From positions 5,332,001 through 5,396,000 of the forward strand of contig NZ_CP109190.1 of assembly GCF_041438805.1 (NCBI RefSeq): a DNA stretch of 64,000 bases. The letters are read 5' to 3'. This DNA is from Streptomyces sp. NBC_01707 (GTDB lineage: Bacteria; Actinomycetota; Actinomycetes; Streptomycetales; Streptomycetaceae). Of this stretch, positions 32,622 to 41,842 are shown piece by piece. The notes under the pieces are model-generated. The model was given only the letters and a program-made list of their open reading frames with translations. It was not told the DNA's origin and ran no database searches. Numbering within the stretch: position 1 is the first letter of the stretch; every line of letters begins with the position of its first letter. The position numbers and the translations under genes were made by a program.

Positions 32622-33868
32622 CCGCCCCCGCACAGCCCACGGCGCCCATCGACGGCGCGGCACTGCTCGACGAGGTGGAGGCCTTCCACCGCCGGTTCAA
32701 CATCTTCCCCAGGGAAGCCGCGTACGTGGCTGTGGTCCTGTGGGACGCGCACGCCCACCTCATGGACTGCTTCGACTCGACCGCCCGTCTGGCGTTCCTC
32801 TCCCCTGAGCCCGGCAGTGGCAAGAGCCGGGCCCTGGAGATCGTGGAAACCGTGGTGCCCCGCGCTCTGACCACGGTCAACTCCTCTGCCAACGCCCTCT
32901 TTCGCCTGGTGGACGCCCCTGAGGGCCGCCCCACGATCCTCTTCGATGAGATTGACACCGTGTTCGGTCCCAAGGCTGGGGACAACGAGCCGGTCCGCGG
33001 CTTCCTGAACTCGGGGTACCGGCGGTCTGGGAAGATGCACCGCTGCGTCGGTGACGGCGCCAACCAGACCGTCCAGCCGTTCTCGTCGTTCTGCGCGGTC
33101 GCCATGGCGGGGCTCGGTTCCCTGCCGGACACGATCCTGACCCGCTCCGTCATCATCCGGATGCGCAAGCGGGCTCCCAACGAGAGCGTGGAGTCCTACC
33201 GGCAGCGTCTCAACGAGCATGAAGGGTTCGCGCTGCGGGACCGTCTCGCCGAGTGGGCCGATAGCGTCCGCGACAGCGTGAAGGGCGCCTGGCCGGCGAT
33301 GCCGGACGGGATCAACGACCGGCCGGCCGACGTGTGGGAACCCCTCCTCGCCGTCGCGGATGCGGCCGGCGGCCACTGGCCCGAGCGGGCCCGGGCGGCG
33401 TGCGTCGAACTCGTCAACGCCGCCCAGGACAACGACGAAGCATCCCTGGGCGTTCGGCTGCTCACGGACCTGCGCGACGCTGTGTTCTGCGGAGCGGAGC
33501 GACTGCCCACCGCCGTCATCCTCGAACGCCTCCTCGCGATGGATGACGCCCCGTGGGCCGATCTGGACGACAGGCCGCTGAACTCCCGGGGTCTGGCCAA
33601 GTTCCTCGGTCAGTACGTCACCCCGGGCAACAAGCCCATCAAGCCGCGCGGCATCCGCATCTCCTCCGGAACCCCGAAGGGCTACTACGCGGAAGACCTC
33701 ACGGACGCCTGGACCCGGTACTGTCCCCCGCCCCCTCCCAGGTCCGCAACATCCGCCACAGCCGCCACACCGCAGGTCAGAGGGGGTGAATCTGTGGCGG
33801 ATAGCGCCACAGCCATCCGCCACACGCCTCCGGAAACCGCCACACCACTCTTCTCCGTGGCCGGCTGA
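32618..33868 (+). CDS. DUF3631-domain ATPase, replication module
   Basis: A 416-residue P-loop ATPase with Walker A SPEPGSGKS (about 65-73) and Walker B TILFDEIDTVF (about 106-116). GYRRSGKMHR and ILTRSVIIRMRKRAPNE (sensor/Arg-finger-like) follow. The DUF3631 domain occurs at the end of prim-pol/DnaB-type plasmid proteins; here it is a separate protein, likely the replicative helicase or loader of the element. The C-terminal ~45 residues are Pro/Thr/Ala-rich and their DNA holds several ATCCGCCACA-type repeats, so coding and origin overlap. ATG 32618 has AGGAGGA upstream. Confidence 0.87.
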   Translation: MTAPAQPTAPIDGAALLDEVEAFHRRFNIFPREAAYVAVVLWDAHAHLMDCFDSTARLAFLSPEPGSGKSRALEIVETVVPRALTTVNSSANALFRLVDAPEGRPTILFDEIDTVFGPKAGDNEPVRGFLNSGYRRSGKMHRCVGDGANQTVQPFSSFCAVAMAGLGSLPDTILTRSVIIRMRKRAPNESVESYRQRLNEHEGFALRDRLAEWADSVRDSVKGAWPAMPDGINDRPADVWEPLLAVADAAGGHWPERARAACVELVNAAQDNDEASLGVRLLTDLRDAVFCGAERLPTAVILERLLAMDDAPWADLDDRPLNSRGLAKFLGQYVTPGNKPIKPRGIRISSGTPKGYYAEDLTDAWTRYCPPPPPRSATSATAATPQVRGGESVADSATAIRHTPPETATPLFSVAG

Positions 33869-33983
33869 CCGGCACCGGCGCGCAGGTGCCGCCGCACGCG
33901 GGTGTGGCGGCACCTATCCGCCACAGAATCGCTATCCGCCACAAACGCAAGCCGCTGACCTGCAATGTTGCGGCGTGGCGGAT
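33751..33983. repeat. ATCCGCCACA repeat cluster, candidate replication origin
   Basis: Full ATCCGCCACA copies are at 33751, 33815, 33916 and 33934. An inverted full copy is at 33793-33802 and one with a mismatch at 33974-33983. Partial copies CCGCCACA occur at 33762 and 33837, and inverted at 33903. The cluster spans the end of the DUF3631 gene and the gap before xis, a usual place for an AICE origin. Binding by a replication protein or by Xis is inferred; neither is shown. Confidence 0.65.
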
Positions 33984-34038
33984 GTTGCGGATCCCCCAGA
34001 GCGAAGGAAGAGCACGCACTCGAAGAGGAGTCCCAGCC

Positions 34039-34284
34039 GTGGCACTCGTCCAGATGCACAAGACCGACGCGAACCGAGCCGACTTTGACCCCTCGCTGCT
34101 CGCCGTGACGGTAGAGGAAGCGGCCCGTCGCCTGAGTATCGGCCGGACCACGATGTACGGCCTGATCCGCGACGGAGCAGTACCGACCGTCCCCTTCGGC
34201 CGTAGCCGAAGGGTCCCCGTTCAAGCGCTCGTCGACTACCTGACCCAGCGCATGCAGACACGAAGCAACCACGCAGCCGCGTAA
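34039..34284 (+). CDS. xis: excisionase (MerR-type helix-turn-helix)
   Basis: An 81-residue protein. LAVTVEEAARRLSIGRTTMY (about 21-40) followed by GLIRDGAVPTVPFGRSRRVP is the excisionase/DNA-binding helix-turn-helix family, which bends att DNA for excision. GTG 34039 has GAGGAG nine bases upstream; ATG 34054 is an alternative. The integrase gene starts nine bases after the stop with its own AAGGAG, the standard xis-int order of AICEs. Confidence 0.87.
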   Translation: MALVQMHKTDANRADFDPSLLAVTVEEAARRLSIGRTTMYGLIRDGAVPTVPFGRSRRVPVQALVDYLTQRMQTRSNHAAA

Positions 34285-34293
34285 GGAGAAGCA

Positions 34294-35553
34294 ATGGCCA
34301 AGCGGCCCAAGCGCCCGGACGGGGCGTCGTCCATCTATCTCGGCAGTGACGGCTACTGGCACGGCCGCGTGACCGTGGGCATCCGCGACGACGGTAAGCC
34401 GGACCGGCGCCACGTCATGAGCAAAGTCAGCGAAGGGGAGGTGATCAAGAAAGTCCGTGCCCTGGAGAAGCAGCGGGACGACGGCAAGGTACGGAAGCCC
34501 GGACGGCCGTGGACCGTGAAGGCGTGGCTGCTGCACTGGGTAGAGGAGATCGCCAAGCCTTCGGTGCGAGAGAACACGTACGCCGGCTACGAGGTGGCTG
34601 TACGAGTGCACCTCGCGCCGGGCGTGGGGGCTCACCGGCTGGACAAGCTGGAGCCCGAACACCTGGAGCGCTTCTACAGCCGGATGCTTGCCAACGGCAG
34701 CAAGCCCGCCACTGCCCACCAGGCGCATCGAACGATCCGCACCGCACTGAACCACGCAATGCGCCGTGGTCACGTCACACGGAATGTCGCCGCTCTCGCG
34801 GTTCCCCCGAGGATTGAGGAAGAGGAGGTGGAGCCGTACGACATCGAGGATGTGCAACGTCTCCTCTTCGAGGCCGCCAAGCTCCGGAACAGCGCCCGCT
34901 GGTCTATCGCGCTCGCGCTGGGGCTGCGGCAGGGTGAAGCGCTCGGGCTGCGGTGGGCGGATCTCGATACCAGCAGTGGTGTCCTGCGCGTCAGGAAGAA
35001 CCGTCTGAGGCCGAAGTACCTGCACGGGTGCGGGGGCGATTGCGGTACGAAGCCGGGCTACTGCAAGAAGCGGGTCAGGAAGAACGAGGACACGGCCAAC
35101 ACGAAGTCGCGCGCCGGCCGCCGCGCTATCGGCGTCCCCGACGAGCTTGTGAGGCTGCTGGAGCTCCACCGCCGAGAGCAGGCACGCGAGCGGGCGATCG
35201 CTGGGAAGGATTGGCGCGAGTCGGGGTTCGTCTTCACTTCCCCCGTGGGCGAGCCGCTGGTGCCGAGTACGGACTACGACGTGTGGAAGCGGCTGCTCGC
35301 CGACGCCAAGGTCCGGGATGGGCGCCTGCACGATGCGAGGCACACCGCGGCGACAGTGCTCCTCATCCTCGGTGTCCCCGAACGGGTCGTGATGCAGATC
35401 ATGGGCTGGTCATCCACGGCGATGGCGGCCCGGTACCAGCATGTGACGGGCGGCATCCTCGCCGACGTTGCGCAGCGGGTCGGGGGACTCATCTGGGAAG
35501 TCGCCAAGGACCCCGAGGAGAGCGGCCCGGAGGGCTCTGAGAAGTCTCGTTGA
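34294..35553 (+). CDS. int: site-specific tyrosine integrase of the AICE
   Basis: A 419-residue tyrosine recombinase. The N-terminal arm-binding part (DGASSIYLGSDGYWHGRVTV) and core-binding domain (TVKAWLLHWVEEIAKPSVRE) precede the catalytic domain. Catalytic residues: Arg212 (ALGLRQGEALGLRW), His346 and Arg349 (LHDARHTAATVL), Trp372 and Tyr381 (MAARYQHV). A Cys pair region, CGGDCGTKPGYCKK, is an insertion shared with the broken integrase at 18834. AAGGAG precedes the ATG. The stop is 27 bases from the right att repeat. It catalyses insertion into and excision from tRNA-Ser(GGA). Confidence 0.96.
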   Translation: MAKRPKRPDGASSIYLGSDGYWHGRVTVGIRDDGKPDRRHVMSKVSEGEVIKKVRALEKQRDDGKVRKPGRPWTVKAWLLHWVEEIAKPSVRENTYAGYEVAVRVHLAPGVGAHRLDKLEPEHLERFYSRMLANGSKPATAHQAHRTIRTALNHAMRRGHVTRNVAALAVPPRIEEEEVEPYDIEDVQRLLFEAAKLRNSARWSIALALGLRQGEALGLRWADLDTSSGVLRVRKNRLRPKYLHGCGGDCGTKPGYCKKRVRKNEDTANTKSRAGRRAIGVPDELVRLLELHRREQARERAIAGKDWRESGFVFTSPVGEPLVPSTDYDVWKRLLADAKVRDGRLHDARHTAATVLLILGVPERVVMQIMGWSSTAMAARYQHVTGGILADVAQRVGGLIWEVAKDPEESGPEGSEKSR

Positions 35554-35579
35554 GACTGCAGTTGAGACTACGAACGTCG

Positions 35580-35689
35580 AAGGGCCCCACCGCAAGCGGT
35601 GGGGCCCTTCGACGTATTGCCCGGTGAGAGCAATGGCGGAGGATACGAGATTCGAACTCGTGAGGGGTTGCCCCCAACACGCTTTCCAA
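35580..35689. repeat. right att repeat (completes the tRNA-Ser gene)
   Basis: Copy of 19688-19797 with one mismatch (G at 35598). It includes the terminator hairpin (AAGGGCCCCACCGC...GCGGTGGGGCCCTT, 35580-35607) and the 3' half of the functional tRNA gene. Because the tRNA continues unbroken to 35721, this junction rebuilds the intact gene. Confidence 0.95.
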
Positions 35690-35721
35690 GCGTGCGCCCT
35701 AGGCCACTAGGCGAATCCTCC
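35637..35721 (-). tRNA. tRNA-Ser(GGA), integration site
   Basis: An 85-nt class II tRNA. Acceptor GGAGGAT/ATCCTCC, anticodon stem ACGCT/AGCGT-type with loop TTGGAAA giving anticodon GGA, T arm ACGAG-TTCGAAT-CTCGT, and a long variable arm. CCA is not encoded. Its 3' half lies in the att repeat, so insertion leaves the gene functional. Confidence 0.95.
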
Positions 35722-35833
35722 GCGGCAAACAATACAAGACGTTGAGGAGTGCTCGCGAACACGTTCCCCACGGCAGGGGTCGGGACGGCGGCCGGTGGAC
35801 TTGATCGGGGTGGGATCGGCTAAGGTAGGCGTC

Positions 35834-35923
35834 AGCCCCTCACGTGGCGCTATCTGACTGAACTCCCCCAGGGCCGGAAGGCAGCAAGGGTAGGTTGGCT
35901 CTGGCGGGTGCGTGGGGGGCCCT
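35834..35923 (+). ncRNA. ffs: signal recognition particle RNA (4.5S type)
   Basis: The conserved apical domain CAGGGCCGGAAGGCAGCAAG (35869-35888) with its GGAA tetraloop and the symmetric and asymmetric internal loops is present. Flanking arms GCCCCTCACG (35835 onward) and CGTGGGGGGC (35911-35920) pair. It binds Ffh for co-translational targeting. Location between tRNA-Ser and dnaX is usual in Streptomyces. Ends are approximate. Confidence 0.9.
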
Positions 35924-36040
35924 TGCGTTCCCGGGGCCTGCGGAGTTTCCCGGTCTCTCCCGTGGTGCGGGGCCGTCCGGACCCTGGTGGTGTGCCCGGG
36001 CCGGGGCCGGTTGTCGGTCCGCCCCGATAACCTCGTAGGT

Positions 36041-38206
36041 GTGTCGTCCCTTGCGCTGTACCGCCGCTATCGCCCCGAGTCGTTCGCCGAGGTCATTGGG
36101 CAGGAGCATGTCACTGACCCGCTGCAGCAGGCCCTGCGGAACAACCGGGTCAATCACGCGTACCTGTTCAGCGGGCCGCGCGGCTGTGGGAAGACGACCA
36201 GTGCGCGCATCCTCGCCCGCTGTCTGAACTGTGAGCAGGGGCCGACGCCTACTCCGTGCGGGGAGTGCCAGTCCTGCCGGGACCTCGCGCGCAACGGGCC
36301 GGGCTCGATCGATGTCATCGAGATCGACGCCGCGTCGCACGGTGGCGTGGACGACGCCCGTGATCTGCGGGAGAAGGCGTTCTTCGGGCCCGCGTCCAGT
36401 CGTTACAAGATCTACATCATCGACGAGGCGCACATGGTCACGTCGGCGGGGTTCAACGCCCTGCTGAAGGTGGTCGAGGAGCCGCCGGAGCACCTCAAGT
36501 TCATCTTCGCGACCACCGAGCCCGAGAAGGTCATCGGCACGATCCGGTCGCGTACGCACCACTACCCGTTCCGCCTCGTGCCGCCGGGGACGCTGCGCGA
36601 ATATCTCGGCGAGGTCTGCGGCAGGGAGAACAGCCACGTCGAGGACGGCGTCCTCCCGCTGGTCGTGCGGGCCGGTGCCGGATCCGTACGTGACTCGATG
36701 TCCGTGATGGACCAGCTGCTGGCCGGCGCGGGCGACGACGGTGTGACATACGCCATGGCGACCTCGCTGCTCGGTTATACGGACCTGTCGCTGCTGGACT
36801 CCGTCGTGGACGCGTTCGCCGCGGGCGACGGGGCCGCGGCGTTCGAGGTCGTGGACCGGGTGATCGAGGGCGGGAACGACCCGCGGCGCTTCGTCGCCGA
36901 CCTGTTGGAGCGGCTGCGCGACCTGGTGATCCTGGCCGCAGTGCCCGATGCCGCGGAGAAGGGCCTCATCGACGCACCCGCCGACGTGGTGGAGCGGATG
37001 CAGGCCCAGGCGTCCGTCTTCGGCGCCGCCGAACTGAGCCGCGCCGCCGATCTGGTCAACCAGGGACTCACGGAGATGCGCGGGGCGACCTCGCCCCGTC
37101 TCCAGGTCGAGCTGATCTGCGCCCGGGTGCTGCTGCCCGCGGCCTTCGACGACGAGCGTTCGCTGCAGACCCGGCTGGACCGGCTGGAACGCGGCGCCTC
37201 CTTCGCGGCCGCCGGTGCCGGTCCCGCCATGGGGTACGTGCCGGGACCGCAGGCGCACGCGCCCGTGGCCGTGGTTCCGCCGGGTGACGGAGTCGCCGCG
37301 GCGCGGGCGGCCGTGCGGGGGGACGCTCCCGAGGCCGTGCCCCCCGCCGCGCCCGCACAACCCGCGCAGCCCGCCCAGTACGCGGCGCCGGCAGCGCCCG
37401 TTGCTCCTGCGCCTGCCGCTCCCGCTCCGCAGCCGACCCCCGAGGCTCCCGCGGGTGGGCAGCGTCCCGGGGCCTGGCCCGCCTCAGCCGCACCTGAGTC
37501 CGGGCGCCGCCCCGGTGGCTGGCCGACCGCCTCCGCCCCGGGTCAGGCACCGGCCCCCGTCACCCCTGCGGCCCCCGCCCCCGCAGCCCCGGCGCCCGCC
37601 CCCGGTGCTCCTCAGCCGAGTCCGGGTATGACGCAGGGTGCCGCGCAGGTGCGGAACATGTGGCCGGACATCCTCGAGGCCGTCAAGAACCGGCGCCGGT
37701 TCACCTGGATCCTGCTCAGCCAGAACGCGCAGGTCACCGGGTTCGACGGCGCCACCCTGCAGATCGGCTTCCTCAACGCCGGTGCCCGCGACAACTTCGC
37801 GAGCAGCGGCAGCGAGGACGTGCTCAAGCAGGCACTCGCCGAGCAGTTCAACATGCAGTGGAAGATCGAGGCGATCGTCGACCCGTCGGGCGGCACGGGA
37901 CAGCCCCCGCAGACCGGCGGCGGCCGGCCGTCCGCCCCGCCCGCACCGCAGCGCCCGGCAGCGCCCGCCCCGCAGCAGTACGAGTCCCGGCCCGCGCCGG
38001 CCCAGCATCAGCAGCCGGGCGCCGCCCCCGCAGCGGCCTCCGCCCCGCAGCCGCACGCCGCTCCCGAGTCGCCGCGTCCGGTCGCCCCGGAGGACGACAC
38101 CCCGGAGGCGGACGACCCGGATCTGGTCGACTCGGCGCTCTCCGGTCATGACCTCATCGTCCGGGAGCTGGGGGCCACGGTCGTCGAGGAGTTCACCAAC
38201 GAGTAG
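36041..38206 (+). CDS. dnaX: DNA polymerase III gamma/tau subunit
   Basis: A 721-residue clamp-loader ATPase. MSSLALYRRYRPESFAEVIG starts the AAA+ domain; Walker A is GPRGCGKTT, the zinc module C...CGECQSC follows, and IYIIDEAHMVT is Walker B. SRC-like GTIRSRTHHYPFRLVPP is also present. The region after about residue 390 is Pro/Ala/Gln-rich, then a compact domain (NMWPDILEAVKNRRRFTWIL) and an acidic end. It loads the sliding clamp at the replication fork. The GTG at 36041 with AGGT upstream gives the conserved N-terminus; the longer open frame upstream is not dnaX-like and overlaps ffs. Confidence 0.96.
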   Translation: MSSLALYRRYRPESFAEVIGQEHVTDPLQQALRNNRVNHAYLFSGPRGCGKTTSARILARCLNCEQGPTPTPCGECQSCRDLARNGPGSIDVIEIDAASHGGVDDARDLREKAFFGPASSRYKIYIIDEAHMVTSAGFNALLKVVEEPPEHLKFIFATTEPEKVIGTIRSRTHHYPFRLVPPGTLREYLGEVCGRENSHVEDGVLPLVVRAGAGSVRDSMSVMDQLLAGAGDDGVTYAMATSLLGYTDLSLLDSVVDAFAAGDGAAAFEVVDRVIEGGNDPRRFVADLLERLRDLVILAAVPDAAEKGLIDAPADVVERMQAQASVFGAAELSRAADLVNQGLTEMRGATSPRLQVELICARVLLPAAFDDERSLQTRLDRLERGASFAAAGAGPAMGYVPGPQAHAPVAVVPPGDGVAAARAAVRGDAPEAVPPAAPAQPAQPAQYAAPAAPVAPAPAAPAPQPTPEAPAGGQRPGAWPASAAPESGRRPGGWPTASAPGQAPAPVTPAAPAPAAPAPAPGAPQPSPGMTQGAAQVRNMWPDILEAVKNRRRFTWILLSQNAQVTGFDGATLQIGFLNAGARDNFASSGSEDVLKQALAEQFNMQWKIEAIVDPSGGTGQPPQTGGGRPSAPPAPQRPAAPAPQQYESRPAPAQHQQPGAAPAAASAPQPHAAPESPRPVAPEDDTPEADDPDLVDSALSGHDLIVRELGATVVEEFTNE

Positions 38207-38299
38207 CGCGGGCCGGGCGGGGCCGCGGTACGCCTCACGGGCCGTCCACGGAGCGGCATCCGTCAAGGCCGCCGCGCCCCGGCGGTTAGGCTGCACCCC

Positions 38300-39550
38300 G
38301 TGAAGGTCCTCGTCATCGGCGGCGGCGCCCGCGAACACGCCCTGTGCCGCTCTCTTTCCCTCGACCCCGACGTCACCGCTCTGTACTGCGCGCCCGGCAA
38401 TGCCGGCATCGCAGAGGTGGCCGAACTGCACCCGGTCGACGCGCTCGACGGCGACGCCGTCGCGCGCCTCGCCACCGAACTGGGCGCCGAGCTGGTGGTC
38501 GTCGGCCCGGAGGCACCGCTTGTCGCCGGGGTCGCCGACGCCGTGCGCGCCGCGGGCATCCCCTGCTTCGGCCCCTCCGGTGAGGCGGCCCAGCTGGAGG
38601 GCTCCAAGGCGTTCGCCAAGGACGTGATGGCCGGAGCGGGTGTCCCCACCGCCCGCAGCTACGTCTGCACCACCCCTGCCGAGATCGACACCGCCCTCGA
38701 CGCCTTCGGCGCCCCGTTCGTCGTCAAGGACGACGGTCTCGCGGCAGGCAAGGGCGTCGTCGTCACGGACGACGTCGAGGCGGCCCGCGCCCACGCGCTG
38801 GCCTGCGACCGCGTGGTCATCGAGGAGTTCCTCGACGGCCCCGAGGTGAGCCTCTTCGCGATCACGGATGGCACGACCGTGCTGCCGCTCCAGCCCGCCC
38901 AGGACTTCAAGCGGGCCCTCGACAACGACGAGGGCCCGAACACCGGCGGCATGGGCGCGTACTCCCCTCTTCCGTGGGCCGATCCCAAGCTGGTCGACGA
39001 GGTCATGGAGACGGTCCTCCAGCCGACCGTCGACGAGCTCCGCCGCCGCGGCACCCCCTTCTCCGGGCTGCTGTACGCGGGTCTCGCGATCACCTCGCGC
39101 GGCGTCCGTGTCATCGAGTTCAACGCCCGCTTCGGTGACCCGGAGACCCAGGTGGTCCTGGCCCGTCTGAAGACCCCGCTGGCCGGTGTCCTGCTGGGCT
39201 CCGCCAACGGCAACCTCGACGAGCTGCCCCCGCTCAAGTGGCGCGACGACGCCGCGGTCACCGTGGTCATCGCCTCGCACAACTACCCGGACACGCCGCG
39301 GACGGGTGACCCGATCCACGGCCTCGACGAGGTGGCGGCGCAGGATGCCCCGCATGCCTACGTCCTGCATGCCGGGACCAGGCGAGACGGCGACCAGATC
39401 GTCAGTGCGGGCGGCCGCGTGCTGTCCGTGACCGCGACCGGCAAGGACCTCGCCGGCGCCCGTGAGCGTGCCTACACGGCGGCCGCGCGGATCCGGCTCG
39501 AAGGCTCGCAGCTGCGAACGGACATCGCCCGGAAGGCTGCCGGAGTCTGA
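38300..39550 (+). CDS. purD: phosphoribosylamine--glycine ligase
   Basis: A 416-residue ATP-grasp enzyme of normal length, second step of purine synthesis. [20 protein letters not shown] is the N-terminal domain; [44 protein letters not shown] and [17 protein letters not shown] are hallmark GARS motifs. The GTG at 38300 matches the family start. It stands 93 bases after dnaX in the same direction and ends before a strong hairpin terminator. Confidence 0.97.
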   Translation: MKVLVIGGGAREHALCRSLSLDPDVTALYCAPGNAGIAEVAELHPVDALDGDAVARLATELGAELVVVGPEAPLVAGVADAVRAAGIPCFGPSGEAAQLEGSKAFAKDVMAGAGVPTARSYVCTTPAEIDTALDAFGAPFVVKDDGLAAGKGVVVTDDVEAARAHALACDRVVIEEFLDGPEVSLFAITDGTTVLPLQPAQDFKRALDNDEGPNTGGMGAYSPLPWADPKLVDEVMETVLQPTVDELRRRGTPFSGLLYAGLAITSRGVRVIEFNARFGDPETQVVLARLKTPLAGVLLGSANGNLDELPPLKWRDDAAVTVVIASHNYPDTPRTGDPIHGLDEVAAQDAPHAYVLHAGTRRDGDQIVSAGGRVLSVTATGKDLAGARERAYTAAARIRLEGSQLRTDIARKAAGV

Positions 39551-39579
39551 CCGGGCGGCCCCGGCAGGCCCTGTACATC

Positions 39580-39612
39580 GCGCCCCCTCAGGTCCGAGGC
39601 CCGAGGGGGCGC
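39580..39612 (+). terminator. terminator after purD
   Basis: GCGCCCCCTC (39580-39589) and GAGGGGGCGC (39603-39612) form a perfect 10-bp stem with a 13-base loop, 30 bases past the purD stop. The remaining bases to 39866 hold no gene that I can support. Confidence 0.8.
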
Positions 39613-39866
39613 GGCATGTCCCGGGACGTCCCGACCAGGTGCCCGAGCGCCTTTGCCTTATGGACACCGGTCCGTCAGCACCTTTGCCCAAAGCCATTCC
39701 ATCGAGTGACGGCTGAGCCATCCGGATGACGCCCGCCGAGGCCCCAACTAGGGTGCGGCGCAAGCGTTCCGGCACTTGGCCCACCGGCATTGCGATGTCA
39801 GTGACGGGTGCCACAGTGGGGGAGTGAGCACTACCGCCGCGGGGGCAGAGGGGGTGACGTCCGGCC

Positions 39867-41630
39867 GTGTCCGGTACCGGTACTGGTGAGGAGCTGGGTG
39901 CGCAGGCTGCGCGCGCCCGAGCTCTCGCCCTGCTGCGCATCCGCAGCAGGGCAACGGCCGCGGCCCTGCTGCCGGCGGCGGTCGCCGTCGTGCTGCTCGT
40001 CGCGGCCGCGCAGGGCCGCATCGGCGGCGGCGGTTGGGACGCCCTGCGCTGGGCCGTGACGGCCTGCGCGGCGGTCGTGCTGCTGGGCGCCGCAGCGGTG
40101 TCGGTCGCGATCGCACGAGCGAGGCCGGCGGTCAGTCCGACCGTCCCGCTCACCGAGCAGGCCGCCCCCGATCTCTATCGGCTGGTCCGAGATCTCGCCG
40201 ACCGGCTCGGCGTGCCCGCGCCGTCGGCCATAGCCCTGACGCCCGACTGCGACAGCTGGCTGGAGGACCGCACACACCGCTCCGCGCAGCCCGTGGAGAA
40301 CTCGGCGACCCGGCCCGCCGCCTCCGGTGGCCGCCGTCACCGCGCCCCGGTGGCTCCCGTGCTGGTCATCGGGTCGCCGTTCCTGTGGTGGATGCGGGTC
40401 GCCGAGCTACGGGCGGTGCTCGCCCCGGTCGTCGCGGGTACGGGACCCGCCGCTCACCCCGATATAGCCGCCGCCCGCCGTTTCGTACGAGGGCTGGACG
40501 GCGCGGTCGCCGATGCGGCCGTCGCCGCCCCCGGAGGGTTCGCGCGGCTGCGGAGGCTGCCGCGCGGCCTCGTCGGCTGGATCGCCCGGCTGCTCCTGCG
40601 CAGCTGTCGCGGCCATGCCGCCGCGATGGAGCGGGGCGTCGCCGCCGCCGCGTCCGAGCGTGCACAGGCTGTGGACTACGGGCTGCGGATCGCGGCCCAG
40701 GAGCAGGTCGGCCTTGCCTACGCGGGCTGGGACCGGCTGCTCACCCGGGTTGCGCTGCCGGCCTGGCGGATGGGCCGCTGGCCGTCCCGGCTCGACGCCG
40801 GCGTCGTCTCCGCCCTCACCGAGCTTTCCCGGCGCGATCGCCTCGCCGACGGCTTCACCTCCCGACTCGGCGAGCGCCCCGCCTGTGACCTCCTCGAGGA
40901 GCCGGGCGCGGCCGACGAGGCGGCCTCGCTGCTCGCCGCCCGCCTCTTCCACGGCGGCCCCGCAGAGACAGGTCCCGACTGGTCCCCGGTCGACTGGCAG
41001 CAGTATCCGGAAGAGGTCGTCGACCGGAAGTGGCGTACCGAAGCGGCGCGGCTGCTCCGCGTCCTCGACGCGATGGGCGTACGCCCCACCCCGGCCGGAG
41101 GGCCCGACGAGACGGTCGGGGGAGTCGGGACCGTCCGGGCCTTCGGGGCACACGGCGTCGATGCCGTCGGTGTCGCCGTGCCCACACTGGCCCGGGTCGT
41201 CGAGCAGCTCTCCGGCCCGGACGGGCGGGGTGAGGAGCTCGCGGCCGGGATCAGCGCGGCGGTGGCCCGCGAGGAGGCGGCGGCCCCGCAGCAGCCTCCG
41301 GCAGGATCGCCCGCCTCGTCCGACGGGGACGCCCTGGACTTCTGGGGCACCGACCCCCTGCCGCTCTTTCCGCTCCAGCCGCCCCGTACCGGCACGGAGC
41401 TGCTCGCCGACCATGTCGCGGCGATGGTCTGCTGCGCCGCCGTGGACACGGCAGGCGCGGCGCCCGGCCTCGACTGGCTCGACGGGCCGGCCCTGCTGGT
41501 CGACGGCGAGCGCAGGGCGGATCTGGGCAGCCCCGTGCTCAGCCTGGTCGAGGACGGGGACGCCGGACCGCTGCGTTGCTGGCTCGCCTCGGTCGGTGTC
41601 CGCACGGACAAGCCGGTCCGTCTCGTGTGA
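39867..41630 (+). CDS. membrane protein with degenerate M48-peptidase-like region
   Basis: A 587-residue protein with two N-terminal membrane helices (about 31-50 and 60-84). RLVRDLADRLGVPAPSAIAL resembles the start of M48 zinc peptidases, and AELRAVLAPVVAGTG lies where those enzymes have the HExxH zinc motif, but both His and Glu are absent. It is therefore probably a non-catalytic relative. The rest is Ala/Arg/Leu-rich with a Pro/Ser linker near 470. GTG 39867 is taken as start; no strong ribosome site is seen. It sits between purD and purC, as I recall for Streptomyces genomes, without known function. Confidence 0.75.
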   Translation: MSGTGTGEELGAQAARARALALLRIRSRATAAALLPAAVAVVLLVAAAQGRIGGGGWDALRWAVTACAAVVLLGAAAVSVAIARARPAVSPTVPLTEQAAPDLYRLVRDLADRLGVPAPSAIALTPDCDSWLEDRTHRSAQPVENSATRPAASGGRRHRAPVAPVLVIGSPFLWWMRVAELRAVLAPVVAGTGPAAHPDIAAARRFVRGLDGAVADAAVAAPGGFARLRRLPRGLVGWIARLLLRSCRGHAAAMERGVAAAASERAQAVDYGLRIAAQEQVGLAYAGWDRLLTRVALPAWRMGRWPSRLDAGVVSALTELSRRDRLADGFTSRLGERPACDLLEEPGAADEAASLLAARLFHGGPAETGPDWSPVDWQQYPEEVVDRKWRTEAARLLRVLDAMGVRPTPAGGPDETVGGVGTVRAFGAHGVDAVGVAVPTLARVVEQLSGPDGRGEELAAGISAAVAREEAAAPQQPPAGSPASSDGDALDFWGTDPLPLFPLQPPRTGTELLADHVAAMVCCAAVDTAGAAPGLDWLDGPALLVDGERRADLGSPVLSLVEDGDAGPLRCWLASVGVRTDKPVRLV

Positions 41631-41842
41631 CCCACGGCCGACCCCGTCCCCACCCGGCACGGCGAGGAATCCGGAGGGGCGCGTTCCATTCACGTCAATT
41701 CGCGACGAACGGTGACGGAGTGCATGCGTTATGTGATGTGCTGGGGATCGGCGCTGACAGCCGTCGCACCACAGGCTGACATCCGGCGCACCGCAGTCGG
41801 CACATCACCGTTGTCTCGGGGGATTCGAGGGAGGTAAGCGCT

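Larger units (their letters stand above)
19688..35689. mobile_element. AICE integrated in tRNA-Ser(GGA), about 15.9 kb
   Basis: The element is bounded by a 110-bp repeat whose copies are 15,892 bp apart. It carries integrase, excisionase, a primase-polymerase with a DUF3631 ATPase and repeats (replication), an FtsK/TraB-type ATPase with a repeat array (transfer), spread-like membrane proteins and a GntR regulator. This gene set defines actinomycete integrative and conjugative elements; the prim-pol version corresponds to the RepPP type. Because the integrase lies next to the intact tRNA, the right repeat completes the tRNA with element-borne sequence and the left repeat is the displaced chromosomal 3' end. 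The cargo at the left end is a reverse transcriptase with a SLATT protein. All transfer and replication genes look intact, so mobility is plausible. Confidence 0.92.

Noticed and set aside
37484..40153. Very long minus-strand open frame across dnaX and purD
   Set aside because: It is antisense to genes with clear domains; long antisense frames are a by-product of GC-rich codon bias.
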